A DNA stretch of 64,000 nucleotides, taken from Numidum massiliense (GTDB lineage: Bacteria > Bacillota > Bacilli > Thermoactinomycetales > Novibacillaceae). The stretch's first letter is position 1. Each line of letters starts with the position of its first letter. The position numbers and the translations under genes were made by a program. Location of the stretch: contig NZ_CTDZ01000009.1 of the NCBI RefSeq assembly GCF_001375555.1, positions 2,907,758 to 2,971,757 of the forward strand. The letters run 5' to 3'. Below are positions 43,236-52,206 of this stretch, piece after piece. Below the pieces are notes generated by a model. It made no database searches and was not told the origin of the DNA. It was given only the letters and a program-made list of their open reading frames with translations.

Positions 43236-44225
43236 TCACACCTTAATATTCATAATGCGCTGGCTCAACCAATACGACGCGCCGAGCAGTAGTAAACAAA
43301 ACGTCATCACGACGGGACCGAAGTCACTCCACCGGTACAGTGGCTCTAAGTAGTCGGCAGCCATATACTTGAGTAGTAAAATCATCCCGAGTGGCACGAC
43401 GCTTAAAATTTTCGACTCGAACCGTTTTTGCGCCACCATGACGGAGATTTCTTGCTGAATGTCGATTTTGTCGCTAATGATATCCGACGTGCGGCGAATG
43501 ACTTCGACTAAGTCGCCCCCGGTGCGCTTACACGTCGTAAACACATCGACGAAGTTAATAATGTCTTCCACCTGCGTCCGGCGCGCAAAGTCTTCCAGCG
43601 CCCGTTCGATCGTCGCCCCGTTTTCCACCCGGCGGTTAATCAATTCGAATTCGCGGATAATGTACGTATTCGGATCCGGGTAGAGGAGGCGCAAGTCTTT
43701 CACGACTTCGCGAAAACTGTTCTCCGTCGAACGACCTGCCGCCAGCGATGCGGACAAAGAGGCGATCGCCTCTTTAAACTGCAAACCGAGCTCTTGTTCG
43801 CGTTTGGCGAGCAGCTTCTTCTTTTGCACACGTGGGAAAAACAAACCTAGTAAGGCGAAAATGGCAGCCGCAATGAATGAGGAATAAAAAATATACCCGA
43901 TGAAGAAGAAGAACACTCCCGCTGCTAACGCGTACAACACGTACTCTATGAGCCGCATGTGGTAGACGGTATAATCGAGCGGCGCATTGTCGTCGACTGG
44001 TTGCCACAGCTGCTTGACCCGCTCAGCGAGAGACTGTTTGTGAGGTTTCTTCGCTAATACAGTATCTACGTCTGCAAACGTGTTGTTCACGGCCACCCCC
44101 ACCTCGTTCTCCGCTGCTTCAGCCGCAGCTTCTCTCTCGGCGCGCTTCCGCTGCCGAATCGAGTAGAAGAGATATCCGACGAGCCCTAATACGACGACGA
44201 GCAACACACTATCGACGAGCTCCAT
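43236..44225 (-). CDS. tadB: Tad pilus inner-membrane platform protein TadB
   Basis: About 329 aa from the ATG at 44225, seven bases after GGGGGG. An N-terminal helix, a charged stretch, two further helices, then the type II secretion F domain with EAIASLSASLAAGRSTENSF and TCKRTGGDLVEVIRRTSD. It ends directly before tadC. Confidence 0.91.
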   Translation of the reverse strand: MELVDSVLLVVVLGLVGYLFYSIRQRKRAEREAAAEAAENEVGVAVNNTFADVDTVLAKKPHKQSLAERVKQLWQPVDDNAPLDYTVYHMRLIEYVLYALAAGVFFFFIGYIFYSSFIAAAIFALLGLFFPRVQKKKLLAKREQELGLQFKEAIASLSASLAAGRSTENSFREVVKDLRLLYPDPNTYIIREFELINRRVENGATIERALEDFARRTQVEDIINFVDVFTTCKRTGGDLVEVIRRTSDIISDKIDIQQEISVMVAQKRFESKILSVVPLGMILLLKYMAADYLEPLYRWSDFGPVVMTFCLLLLGASYWLSQRIMNIKV

Positions 44226-44380
44226 TTCATAGCCCCCCTTTCTGTAGAAGTAGTTATGCAACGACTTGTAGCCCATTAACCTAATACTTGGTCAGCTCAT
44301 CTGCCAAATAAATGGATCATAGCCAACAAAAAGCGCCCCGCAATTGGAAGATAATTACCATAATCCTGGACTATCATTCT

Positions 44381-45604
44381 CTACAAAGAAATACCGGCCA
44401 TGCGCAACTTCAATTGGTTCTGTAACGCGTTCCCTGTCGGCTGTAAGGCCCCTTTGACAAATCCGTCCTCCGTCTCGCCCTCTTCGACAAATTCGTATAG
44501 CGGATTCAACTGTAGTTCTCCGCCTTCGACACCGAGCACTTCGCTAATGTTCAGCACTTTTCGCGTATGGTCGCGCAAGCGGGCGAGGTGTACCATAATG
44601 TCGATCGCCGAACCGATTTGCTGGCGAATCACTTCTACGGGCAAGTTTGCACCGCTGAGTACCATCGTCTCGAGACGACTGAGCATATCGCGCGTCGAGT
44701 TGGCGTGACCGGTGGACAGTGACCCGTCGTGGCCAGTGTTCATCGCCTGTAACATGTCCAGCGCCTCGGCGCCGCGCACTTCCCCGACGATAATGCGATC
44801 CGGCCGCATCCGCAATGACGAACGAATAAGGTCGCGAATAGTAATTTCGCCCTTCCCTTCCGTGTTTGCGTTGCGCGTCTCTAACCGGACCAGGTTCGGA
44901 ACGCCCTGAATTTGCAATTCAGCCGAGTCTTCGATCGTAATGATGCGCTCGCGCTTCGGAATGAAGTTGGACAAGACGTTTAGAAAAGTCGTCTTCCCGG
45001 AACTCGTTCCCCCGCCAACGAGGATGTTGTAACGCGCTTGCACGAGCTTTTGCAAGAAGGTCGCCGTCTCCTGCGACATCGCCCCGTTGGCAATTAAGTC
45101 GTCGACGACGAGAGGCTTGTCCGGGAACTTCCGGATCGTCATAACCGGTCCGTTGAGCGCAATCGGCGGGAGGACGACGTTGACGCGCGACCCGTCGTGC
45201 AAGCGCGCATCGACAATCGGCGACGATTCGTTGACGACGCGGTTCACCCGGGAGACGATCGTCTGGATAATGTCCTCTAGCTTTTGGTCGCTTTCAAACT
45301 GGACAGGTATTTTCTCGATGTTCCCCGCCCGCTCGATAAAAATATCGTCGTGACCGTTAATCATAATTTCGGTAATTGCCTTATCATCGATGAGCGGCTG
45401 CAACACGTCGAGCCCGCGAAACGCGTTGTAAATGCGGTCGACGAGCCACTTCATACGGGAAGCAGTGAGCGTATGTTCTTCCGCGTATTGAAACACGGCA
45501 TCTTCGACGAACTGGCGCAATTCTTCATTCGTCGTCGTATGTACAAAATCTAGCGTTTGCCGCAACTTTACAATTAACTCTTTTACGACGTCATCTTCGA
45601 TCAC
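44381..45604 (-). CDS. tadA: Tad pilus secretion ATPase TadA/CpaF
   Basis: 407 aa, GTG start. A type II/IV secretion ATPase with Walker [17 protein letters not shown], the Asp box [10 protein letters not shown], Walker [21 protein letters not shown] and the His box [13 protein letters not shown]. The N-terminal domain ([18 protein letters not shown]) is typical of CpaF. It powers pilin insertion. A 155-base gap separates it from tadB. Confidence 0.96.
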   Translation of the reverse strand: MIEDDVVKELIVKLRQTLDFVHTTTNEELRQFVEDAVFQYAEEHTLTASRMKWLVDRIYNAFRGLDVLQPLIDDKAITEIMINGHDDIFIERAGNIEKIPVQFESDQKLEDIIQTIVSRVNRVVNESSPIVDARLHDGSRVNVVLPPIALNGPVMTIRKFPDKPLVVDDLIANGAMSQETATFLQKLVQARYNILVGGGTSSGKTTFLNVLSNFIPKRERIITIEDSAELQIQGVPNLVRLETRNANTEGKGEITIRDLIRSSLRMRPDRIIVGEVRGAEALDMLQAMNTGHDGSLSTGHANSTRDMLSRLETMVLSGANLPVEVIRQQIGSAIDIMVHLARLRDHTRKVLNISEVLGVEGGELQLNPLYEFVEEGETEDGFVKGALQPTGNALQNQLKLRMAGISL

Positions 45605-45614
45605 GGCTCACACC

Positions 45615-46718
45615 TCACTCTGCTGCAGTGTCTTTTGCCATAAAGGCCATCACTTTTTTCGTAAAAGTTGGGGAAGCGAGGAGTCGTCTCGCCTCTCCGA
45701 TCGATTGCCACTCGGGGACGAACGGCAAGTACCCGTCAATCTTAAAGCGAAATTTTAACAGCTCGCTCGCAATCGTGCCCGTGTACCGATTCAGTGCGAA
45801 AACAATTTTTTCACTATCGATTTCGTTCCTGGATAGTCCGTCTTCCTTCTGCAACAAATACGCGGTTTTGGCAAAACTGAACACGTTGTTGTCCAATACC
45901 CATACGACTCGGTCGGCACAGCGCAAAGCCGCTCGCACGCGTCCGTCGGCAGAACTGTCTACATCTACGACGACAAAATCGTAGTTTTCCGTCTCGATGA
46001 GGCCAGAGATGAGTAGCTCTACTTCGTCCTCCGACAAATCGGCCATCTCCTCAGCACTCATAGAGAAATCGAAGTAATCTATCTTTATATACGGGTCATG
46101 CCTCTTTAAGGTTTCTATTTTCGACACGATTTGTTCACGTTCGGCCATTTTCACATAATACAAAATTTGCGGCGACGACTTGCGCGCCTCGGTTTCGAAC
46201 CACAGCGGCGTCGAGTTGAACAATTCTAAATTCAGGTAAAAGACGTTTTTCCCCTGTAACGCCCACTGCTTGCACATATTAAGGGCAAGTGTCGATTTGC
46301 CCGCACCCCCGGTCGCTGCGTAGACGGTGACGATCGACGTCCGCTTTTCCCCGCCAAAAAACGTCATTTCCTTCCCGAAACGTTCGTAGTAAAGTGACAA
46401 CAATCGCGAACGCAACTGATTGAGCGGCTGGTATTTGAATATGTACGGTATCTCGTCGACTCGCTGCGATAGCCGCTCATCTTCTAGCAAGATCGTCAAC
46501 CCGATCTCGTAGGCCGATAAATCGTCGGGCAGCAGCTCCGGAGAGACGAGTAAAATGTCGAGGCGGGAATTTGACTGTAAATATTCGTTCAACCGTTCTT
46601 TCGTCGAGAAAGATTTTAAGTCGAAGCGCATCCCGTCATCCGAGGCTCGGACAAAACCGGAGACGAGCTCGACGTAGGATACGTCAGTATCAGCCATCAC
46701 TAACGATAACTTTTTCAC
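45615..46718 (-). CDS. tadZ: TadZ/CpaE-like MinD-family ATPase
   Basis: About 367 aa from the GTG at 46718. An N-terminal receiver-like domain without obvious phosphoacceptor motif (LSLVMADTDVSYVELVSGF) precedes a MinD/ParA fold with deviant Walker A YAATGGAGKSTLALNM and FVVVDVDSSADGRVRA. TadZ proteins mark the pole or site of pilus assembly. It ends 11 bases before tadA and starts the Tad cluster. Confidence 0.9.
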   Translation of the reverse strand: MKKLSLVMADTDVSYVELVSGFVRASDDGMRFDLKSFSTKERLNEYLQSNSRLDILLVSPELLPDDLSAYEIGLTILLEDERLSQRVDEIPYIFKYQPLNQLRSRLLSLYYERFGKEMTFFGGEKRTSIVTVYAATGGAGKSTLALNMCKQWALQGKNVFYLNLELFNSTPLWFETEARKSSPQILYYVKMAEREQIVSKIETLKRHDPYIKIDYFDFSMSAEEMADLSEDEVELLISGLIETENYDFVVVDVDSSADGRVRAALRCADRVVWVLDNNVFSFAKTAYLLQKEDGLSRNEIDSEKIVFALNRYTGTIASELLKFRFKIDGYLPFVPEWQSIGEARRLLASPTFTKKVMAFMAKDTAAE

Positions 46719-46964
46719 TGTGATCACCACTTGACTATCTACTATTTCTTTTATTCTTGCGCCACATATTAATCACGAAAAATAAGTTGCCATAAAGCCA
46801 AAAAATGCAATTAACCCATTAAAGACGATATAAAACAATTCCGGGTGTGTCAAGGAGGACTTTTCTACGAGGTGCTAATGGTCTTCATATTCTCATAAAC
46901 AGCATGCAAATGTCAACAAAATGTGATAATATTAAACGGAATTATTTTAAGGGGTGGACAAGTA

Positions 46965-48353
46965 ATGAAGCGCAGCGACAACAAGCAACAACAATCGGAA
47001 GCAACTTCGCGCAGCTCAAAAATGCTGTGGACAATCATTTCAGCTATGTTAATCTTCGTCGCGGTTTTCGGGCTTTATACGGCAGGTGAATCAATGGCTT
47101 CACCGCGTAACCTCGCTGGCGAAATGGTAGCGGCAATCGACGACAAAGACGCGGCAGCGTTAGCAGCTTTGTTGACAACGGAAGATGAAGAGCTATCTCT
47201 AGATAAAACGTCCTTAAACAACTTCATCAATTTTTTACATAAGAACGAGAAAGCTTACAAAAAATTAACAAAGCATCTCGAGCAACAAATAGCTGCTTTC
47301 GAGTCGGGTGCGAAAGTTTCCAAACGACATGCGACGATCAATTTGCAGCCACAGGGGAAAAAATGGGGAATATATGACAGCTATCGTCTCGTCGTCTCTC
47401 CCGCTACCGTCAACGTATCGTCCAACATCGGTGCGAGCGACATTTATGTCGACGGCAAAAAAAGCGGCACGGTCAAAGAAGGGAAGACAGCCTCGATCGG
47501 ACCGTTACCCCCCGGCTCTTACGAATTAAAGGCCGTCGCTAAAGACAAGCAGCTACAAAAAGCGGAAACGAAACAAAAGCTCACCTTATTCCAACTACCG
47601 AAGGCTGAAAAAAAAGTGGCACTCTCCTTTGACGCCCACCCAATTGCCGTTACATCGACTTACGCCAATGCTGAAATATACGTCAACGGAGAAAGTACCG
47701 GTTTGACGGTAGGTGAGGCAAAGTCGTTCGGCCCACTGCCAGTCGACGGTTCCGCCGTCGTTACACTAAAAAAACAGTTTCCATGGGGTGTCGTGGAAAG
47801 CGACGAGGTGAAGGTGACTGACAAACAACTGCGCATCGATTTCGCTCCGATCCCGGAGGAAATGCAAAAACAATTAACGGATGTGCTGAACGACCACTTG
47901 GAAGAGCACTTCGCCGCCTTGGCGCAAGCTGACGAGAAAAAAGTAAAGCACGTGACAAACGCGTATCGCAAGAACTTCGCGAAACAACTTAAAACGTTGA
48001 CAAAGGAAGAAAAGAAAAATGCTAGTAAGGTGAGCCGCGCAAGTTACGACACGAGCGCGCTGACAGAGCCGAAATGGAATAAAAAAGAGAAACGGTACGA
48101 GCTGATCGTCGATTTCGCCTACGTCGTCAATGAGGACAAAGACCAAAAGAAAGATCAGAAGAAAAAAGATAGTAAAGCGAAAGACGATAAAACGAAAGAC
48201 CGTAAAGCAGAAGCAGACGGCACACAATACGTATCCCAACTCGTCCTCAGTTACGACGAAAAGGAAGAACAGTGGCTCATCGACGACATGACCACTGCCA
48301 AACAGCTAAAGGCAAAGGAAACGTTCAAGGGAGACCAAGAGATCACCTTGTGA
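46965..48353 (+). CDS. TcaA/YvbJ-like membrane protein without zinc ribbon
   Basis: About 462 aa from the ATG at 46965 after AAGGGGTGGAC. A short cytoplasmic end and one membrane helix (MLWTIISAMLIFVAVFGLY) are followed by an alpha domain (LAGEMVAAIDDKDAAALAAL), two tandem Ig-like PEGA-type units (NIGASDIYVDGKKSGTVKEG; TYANAEIYVNGESTGLTVGE), and an NTF2-like C-terminal domain interrupted by a Lys/Asp-rich insertion (KDQKKDQKKKDSKAKDDK). This is the TcaA architecture of Staphylococcus and B. subtilis YvbJ, minus the N-terminal Zn ribbon. It is tandem to a fuller paralogue. Related proteins affect wall teichoic acid and antibiotic tolerance. Confidence 0.82.
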   Translation: MKRSDNKQQQSEATSRSSKMLWTIISAMLIFVAVFGLYTAGESMASPRNLAGEMVAAIDDKDAAALAALLTTEDEELSLDKTSLNNFINFLHKNEKAYKKLTKHLEQQIAAFESGAKVSKRHATINLQPQGKKWGIYDSYRLVVSPATVNVSSNIGASDIYVDGKKSGTVKEGKTASIGPLPPGSYELKAVAKDKQLQKAETKQKLTLFQLPKAEKKVALSFDAHPIAVTSTYANAEIYVNGESTGLTVGEAKSFGPLPVDGSAVVTLKKQFPWGVVESDEVKVTDKQLRIDFAPIPEEMQKQLTDVLNDHLEEHFAALAQADEKKVKHVTNAYRKNFAKQLKTLTKEEKKNASKVSRASYDTSALTEPKWNKKEKRYELIVDFAYVVNEDKDQKKDQKKKDSKAKDDKTKDRKAEADGTQYVSQLVLSYDEKEEQWLIDDMTTAKQLKAKETFKGDQEITL

Positions 48354-48411
48354 ATGAGACCACCTTGTGAATCAGATCAACTTGTGATTGAGACTACCTT
48401 GTGAAATCGAG
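48344..48411. repeat. Four degenerate 17-bp tandem repeats across the stop codon
   Basis: Units begin at 48344, 48361, 48378 and 48395 with consensus CACCTTGTGAATGAGAC. The TGA of each unit is the stop triplet of the first copy. Confidence 0.75.
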
Positions 48412-48451
48412 AGAACCCATTGTTAATGAATAGAAAACCTTTGTAAGCTCG

Positions 48452-48489
48452 TCGAAAACCCTTCACAGCTTCGCACGAAGGGTTTTCGA
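48452..48489 (+). terminator. 13-bp hairpin downstream of the first TcaA-like gene
   Basis: TCGAAAACCCTTC pairs with GAAGGGTTTTCGA. A T-run lies inside the stem rather than after it, so terminator strength is uncertain. Confidence 0.6.
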
Positions 48490-48533
48490 TTCAAGAACGG
48501 TTTAAGAACGATTCAGGAACGGTTCAAGAACGA
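48490..48533. repeat. Four 11-bp tandem repeats upstream of the second TcaA-like gene
   Basis: Units TTCAAGAACGG, TTTAAGAACGA, TTCAGGAACGG and TTCAAGAACGA. The 11-bp period equals about one helical turn, so identical faces are presented; a regulator could bind just upstream of the promoter at 48570. Confidence 0.8.
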
Positions 48534-48567
48534 TAGTGATCCTTTTTTCTAGCAATTGCGTTGTGCT

Positions 48568-48576
48568 AAAATAGAA
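48568..48576 (+). promoter_or_regulatory. Predicted extended -10 promoter of the second TcaA-like gene
   Basis: TGCTAAAAT (TGn plus TAAAAT) about 40 bases before the ATG. No convincing -35 was seen, as often in extended -10 promoters. Confidence 0.4.
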
Positions 48577-48613
48577 CGATATTACCAAACTATAACGTAA
48601 GGAGAGGAATTGG

Positions 48614-50461
48614 ATGAAATGTACGAACTGTGGACAAGTATTTGACGGCGACGCTGCCTTCTGCCCAAATTGCGGCACCCCGTTCAGCAGCGAAAGCGGT
48701 AAAGGTCCCACGCCCCCTCTCACAGAAACGCCTCTTGAGGGATCGGAACCGCAACCGTCGCAACAACCGCAGCAGGCGGAGCCGACGGACGATTCGTCAC
48801 CGTATACAGCCGGAGGGAATCTGGTAGACGGACAGTCGGCGCCATCGCCGGGACAGCCACCGTCTTCTGGACAATCATCGCCGACCGAACCGTCCCAGCC
48901 GACAGGGCAAACACCGTCTAACGGACAAACTTCCCCACTGGGACACGTACCATCTGCCGAGCAACCATCGCCGGCCGGACAAGCACCTTCAGCCGAGCAA
49001 CCATCGCCGGCCGGACAAGCACCTTCAGCTGAGCAACCATCGTCGGCCGGACAAGCACCTTCGATGGAGCAGCAGCAGGCATTAGGGTCGCCCCCATCGT
49101 TTCAACCCGGGCAACAGGCACAGGCAGTCCCGCCCCAAAGTCCACCTACACAGCCTAAGAAACCGATGAATAAAGCAATCATTTGGATCGCTGCTTCGGT
49201 CATCGTCCTCATTGGGGTCGGTTTCGGACTGTTTAAGTACGGTGAAACCCTTGCAGCACCGGCTAATGTCGTCGACGAATTTGAAGCTGCCGTCAAAAGC
49301 AAAGACGCCAAAGCGCTGGTAGGCATCCTGGAGTCCGGGGACGAAAAACTAAAGCTAAGTGAAAAATCTTTAGCGAACTTTATCAAGTTTTTACAGAAGG
49401 ATAAAGACGCCTTCGACGAGCTACTGGAACACTTGCAGAGACAAGCCAATCATTTCGATCCGAAAAAAGATGACTTCCCAGCTGAGGAAGAGAACGAACA
49501 CGCCAGCATCAACTTAAAGAAATCCGGTAAAAAGTGGGGCGTGTACGACGACTACCAATTGATTGTCACACCTGCATCACTGAACGTTTCATCGAACCTC
49601 GACAATAGCGATATTTTCGTCAACGGCAAAAAGGCCGGTAAGATTAAAAGCCGCGACAAAACGCTTACTGTTGGCCCACTCCTGCCGGGCAGTTATGAAA
49701 TTAAAGCAGTCGTCGACGGGAAATTAGCAAAGACGGAAGCGAAAGAAAAGGTTACTCTGTTCCAAATGGACCGAGCAAAGGAAGAAGCTAAACTTTCCTT
49801 TGACGCTGATTTCGTTACACTCCGCTCCGAATATGCCGATGCGGAAGTATACGTTAATGGTAAAGAGACGGACATGACCGTAAAAGATGCCGTCGACGTC
49901 GGCCCGCTCCCGCTCGACGGTACGATTGCGATCAGCATAAAGAAAGACTACCCGTGGGGAACAATTGAGAGTGAACCAATAAAAATCGAGGAAACGTTTG
50001 TCGATATTGACTTTTATCCAATCTCGGAAAAAGAGAGCAACGAACTGATGGACTTCATGAACACGCACATGAAAGAACGCTTTGCCGCCTTGGAAAAGCG
50101 GGATGCAAGTAAACTGACGGGCGTGACGAAGAACTATGTGCAGGACATCGAGAAGGAAATCAAAAAGATGAAAAGCGATAAAAAACGCTTTTCCGGCGTG
50201 TTCAAACGCATTGGTTACGATGTAAAGTCGATTGTTCATCCGATCTGGAACGATAGCAAAAACCGCTATGAGATCCACGCAAAACTCGTTTACGACTCTA
50301 AAGAGGACGAGTATAACGAAGGTGAAAAACCAAAACTAAGTGAACGCCCATTTATTTCGCGCACGTTAATCCTCCTGTACGACGAGAAGGAGAAAGAATG
50401 GGTCATTGACCACATTCAAAGCGATATTCACATTCAAACCGACCGCGACTTTGAGTTCTAA
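48614..50461 (+). CDS. TcaA/YvbJ-like membrane protein with zinc ribbon
   Basis: 615 aa. The N-terminal zinc ribbon has CTNCGQVF and CPNCGTPF. A cytoplasmic Gln/Pro/Ser-rich linker of about 150 residues follows, with three exact 12-residue repeats (EQPSPAGQAPSA). Then come a membrane helix (AIIWIAASVIVLIGVGFGLF), an alpha domain, two PEGA-type units (NLDNSDIFVNGKKAGK; EYADAEVYVNGKETD) and an NTF2-like end. GTAAGGAGAGG precedes the ATG. It is a paralogue of the upstream gene through its whole outer part. The TcaA family link is to cell-wall stress. Confidence 0.86.
   Translation: MKCTNCGQVFDGDAAFCPNCGTPFSSESGKGPTPPLTETPLEGSEPQPSQQPQQAEPTDDSSPYTAGGNLVDGQSAPSPGQPPSSGQSSPTEPSQPTGQTPSNGQTSPLGHVPSAEQPSPAGQAPSAEQPSPAGQAPSAEQPSSAGQAPSMEQQQALGSPPSFQPGQQAQAVPPQSPPTQPKKPMNKAIIWIAASVIVLIGVGFGLFKYGETLAAPANVVDEFEAAVKSKDAKALVGILESGDEKLKLSEKSLANFIKFLQKDKDAFDELLEHLQRQANHFDPKKDDFPAEEENEHASINLKKSGKKWGVYDDYQLIVTPASLNVSSNLDNSDIFVNGKKAGKIKSRDKTLTVGPLLPGSYEIKAVVDGKLAKTEAKEKVTLFQMDRAKEEAKLSFDADFVTLRSEYADAEVYVNGKETDMTVKDAVDVGPLPLDGTIAISIKKDYPWGTIESEPIKIEETFVDIDFYPISEKESNELMDFMNTHMKERFAALEKRDASKLTGVTKNYVQDIEKEIKKMKSDKKRFSGVFKRIGYDVKSIVHPIWNDSKNRYEIHAKLVYDSKEDEYNEGEKPKLSERPFISRTLILLYDEKEKEWVIDHIQSDIHIQTDRDFEF
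48959..49066 (+). repeat. Three 36-bp in-frame repeats in the zinc-ribbon protein gene
   Basis: Units at 48959, 48995 and 49031 begin GAGCAACCATCG and are nearly identical; a fourth partial unit starts at 49067. Each adds 12 residues. Confidence 0.9.
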
Positions 50462-50486
50462 ATTTCTAACGAACAGCAAAGAAATA

Positions 50487-50524
50487 AAAAAACCTTTCGC
50501 AACTTACATCGCGAAAGGTTTTTT
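50487..50524. terminator. Bidirectional terminator after the TcaA-like genes
   Basis: A 14-bp stem, AAAAAACCTTTCGC with GCGAAAGGTTTTTT. It ends the TcaA-like transcript and the leftward tRNA transcript. Confidence 0.9.
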
Positions 50525-50528
50525 CTGT

Positions 50529-50602
50529 TGGAGCGGGTGATGGGAATCGAACCCACGTATCTAGCTTGGAAGGCTAGTGTTCTACCATTGAACTACACCC
50601 GC
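50529..50602 (-). tRNA. tRNA-Gly (TCC)
   Basis: Cloverleaf with acceptor GCGGGTG/CACCCGC, anticodon loop CTTCCAA, GTTCGATTC in the T arm and encoded CCA. Confidence 0.97.
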
Positions 50603-50640
50603 AAGTGTAGCGAATCCCACGTCGACCTATAAAAATAAAA

Positions 50641-50717
50641 TGGTCGGGATGACAGGATTTGAACCTGCGACCTCCTCGTCCCGAACGAGGCGCTCTACCA
50701 AGCTGAGCCACATCCCG
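50641..50717 (-). tRNA. tRNA-Pro (CGG)
   Basis: Acceptor CGGGATG/CATCCCG, anticodon loop TTCGGGA between CCTCG and CGAGG, T arm GTTCAAATC, encoded CCA. The CGG anticodon is not the usual TGG. Confidence 0.95.
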
Positions 50718-50722
50718 ATAAA

Positions 50723-50809
50723 TGGTGCGGTCGGCGAGATTCGAACTCGCACAGCCTTGCGGCCACTACCCCCTCAAGATAGCGTGTCTGCCAATTCCAC
50801 CACGACCGC
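50723..50809 (-). tRNA. tRNA-Leu (GAG)
   Basis: Long variable arm, acceptor GCGGTCG/CGACCGC, anticodon loop TTGAGGG, encoded CCA. Confidence 0.96.
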
Positions 50810-50819
50810 ACATATTGAA

Positions 50820-50895
50820 TGGTGAGCCATGCAGGACTCGAACCTGCGACACCCTGATTAAAAGTCAGGTGCTCTACCGCCTGAGCTAATGGCTC
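50820..50895 (-). tRNA. tRNA-Lys (TTT)
   Basis: Acceptor GAGCCAT/ATGGCTC, anticodon loop CTTTTAA, T arm GTTCGAGTC, encoded CCA. Confidence 0.97.
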
Positions 50896-50903
50896 ACAAC
50901 ATT

Positions 50904-50978
50904 TGGCTGGGGAGGCAGGGATCGAACCTGCGCATGACGGAGTCAAAGTCCGTTGCCTTACCGCTTGGCTACTCCCCA
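50904..50978 (-). tRNA. tRNA-Gln (TTG)
   Basis: Acceptor TGGGGAG/CTCCCCA, anticodon loop CTTTGAC, T arm GTTCGATCC, encoded CCA. Confidence 0.97.
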
Positions 50979-51142
50979 ACAAAATAACTGCTCATCTGGT
51001 CGACTATCACTAACTGTTCAACTATTACCGAGGTAACAGCTAACGGTTTAACAATCGACTGTTCATTAACTAATCGTTTAGCAATTAAATTCTAAGACCG
51101 ATGTTACCTTTACACCGTGCAAATCACAGTGGCAAACCGTCA

Positions 51143-51217
51143 TGGTGGACGGTGACGGGATCGAACCGCCGACCCCTTGCGTGTGAAGCAAGTGCTCTCC
51201 CCCTGAGCTAACCGTCC
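51143..51217 (-). tRNA. tRNA-Val (CAC)
   Basis: Acceptor GGACGGT/ACCGTCC, anticodon loop TTCACAC between CTTGC and GCAAG, T arm GTTCGATCC, encoded CCA. The 160 bases before it hold no gene. Confidence 0.95.
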
Positions 51218-51361
51218 GCAAATCACGACACACTTGAGAAACAACGGTTGCTACATAACGTACCCGTTTGTCCGCTTGTCCATACACAATCCAATCAAAC
51301 CAAGCCATGTAAAGAAAAGAAAGGCAATCAAATCAGATCAGCGCGACAAAGCGAGTACTAC

Positions 51362-51453
51362 TGGCGGAGAGAGAGGGATTCGAACCCTCGCGGGGTTAAA
51401 AACCCCCTAACGGTTTAGCAAACCGTCCCCTTCGGCCTCTTGGGTATCTCTCC
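51362..51453 (-). tRNA. tRNA-Ser (GCT)
   Basis: Long variable arm, acceptor GGAGAGA/TCTCTCC, anticodon loop TTGCTAA, encoded CCA. Confidence 0.97.
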
Positions 51454-51464
51454 ATAAATAAAAC

Positions 51465-51539
51465 TGGCTCCTCCGGTAGGATTCGAACCTACAACCTATC
51501 GGTTAACAGCCGAGCGCTCTACCGTTGAGCTACGGAGGA
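51465..51539 (-). tRNA. tRNA-Asn (GTT)
   Basis: Acceptor TCCTCCG/CGGAGGA, anticodon loop CTGTTAA, encoded CCA. First tRNA of the cluster in the direction of transcription; B. subtilis trnS also begins Asn-Ser. Confidence 0.97.
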
Positions 51540-51738
51540 ACAGTAAGTAGGCACATCTTATAGTATACAGCTTCCACTGAAATAATGCAAGAGAAATTTT
51601 ACACATTCTTTGCCGCATCGCTAAACAACATGCGAATGCGAGCTGTTCTAAGGATCGCCGTGATCCGTCATACAAACGAATCGACAAAAAGGCGATTTGA
51701 GACAGCGAATATAATTTAACATATTTGCGGGTAGTTGG

Positions 51739-52206
51739 TCAAGACCTTTTTGATACCTTTGTTAACGATAATTCGCCCGAACACTTCCCACAGTAGTACC
51801 GCCTTGGATCCATTTTCCGCTTACGATAATATTTCGTACGACAATCGCGACAAGTGAGCACGTATTTGATCGGGCGCGATTTTGTCGCATTTCCTGGGAG
51901 TGGCGTGCAAAAACGGGAACCGCCCACCTTTTTTAACAAGGCCTTAAACTCCGGGTCACGGTGCTTGTACCCTTTTCCGGTCAAATGCAAATGGTAGTGG
52001 CACAATTCGTGGCGAATGATGCCGAGTACTTCCTCCTCGCCCAACTCCCAATACTTCGGATTGATTTCAATCGCATGATCGTGGGGAAAATACCGACCAC
52101 CTGTCGTACGTAGGCGCGCGTTGTAACGCGCTTCGTGACGGAAGGGTAAGCCAAAGTCTGCAAGGGAAATCTGCTCCACCCACGTTTGTAACTGTCGTTG
52201 ATCCAT
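51739..52206 (-). CDS. SprT-like zinc metalloprotease-domain protein
   Basis: 155 aa. The metal motif HELCHYHLH (residues 66-74) is followed by a C-terminal zinc ribbon with Cys residues in LTCRDCRTKYYRKR and YYCGKCSG. GCGAGGAG precedes the ATG. SprT-like proteins resemble Spartan-type proteases; the bacterial role is not settled. B. subtilis carries the counterpart next to tex and a tRNA cluster, as here. Confidence 0.93.
   Translation of the reverse strand: MDQRQLQTWVEQISLADFGLPFRHEARYNARLRTTGGRYFPHDHAIEINPKYWELGEEEVLGIIRHELCHYHLHLTGKGYKHRDPEFKALLKKVGGSRFCTPLPGNATKSRPIKYVLTCRDCRTKYYRKRKMDPRRYYCGKCSGELSLTKVSKRS

Noticed and set aside
46731..46964. Gap between tadZ and the first TcaA-like gene searched for an RNA or small gene
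   Set aside because: Only AT-rich divergent promoter sequence was seen.
48959..49066. 36-bp repeats considered as a CRISPR array
   Set aside because: The units are directly adjacent without spacers and are in frame inside a protein gene.
51540..51738. Possible additional tRNA or RNA after tRNA-Asn
   Set aside because: No cloverleaf or T-arm motif (GTTCGA-type) was found; frames there are antisense or start in the tRNA.
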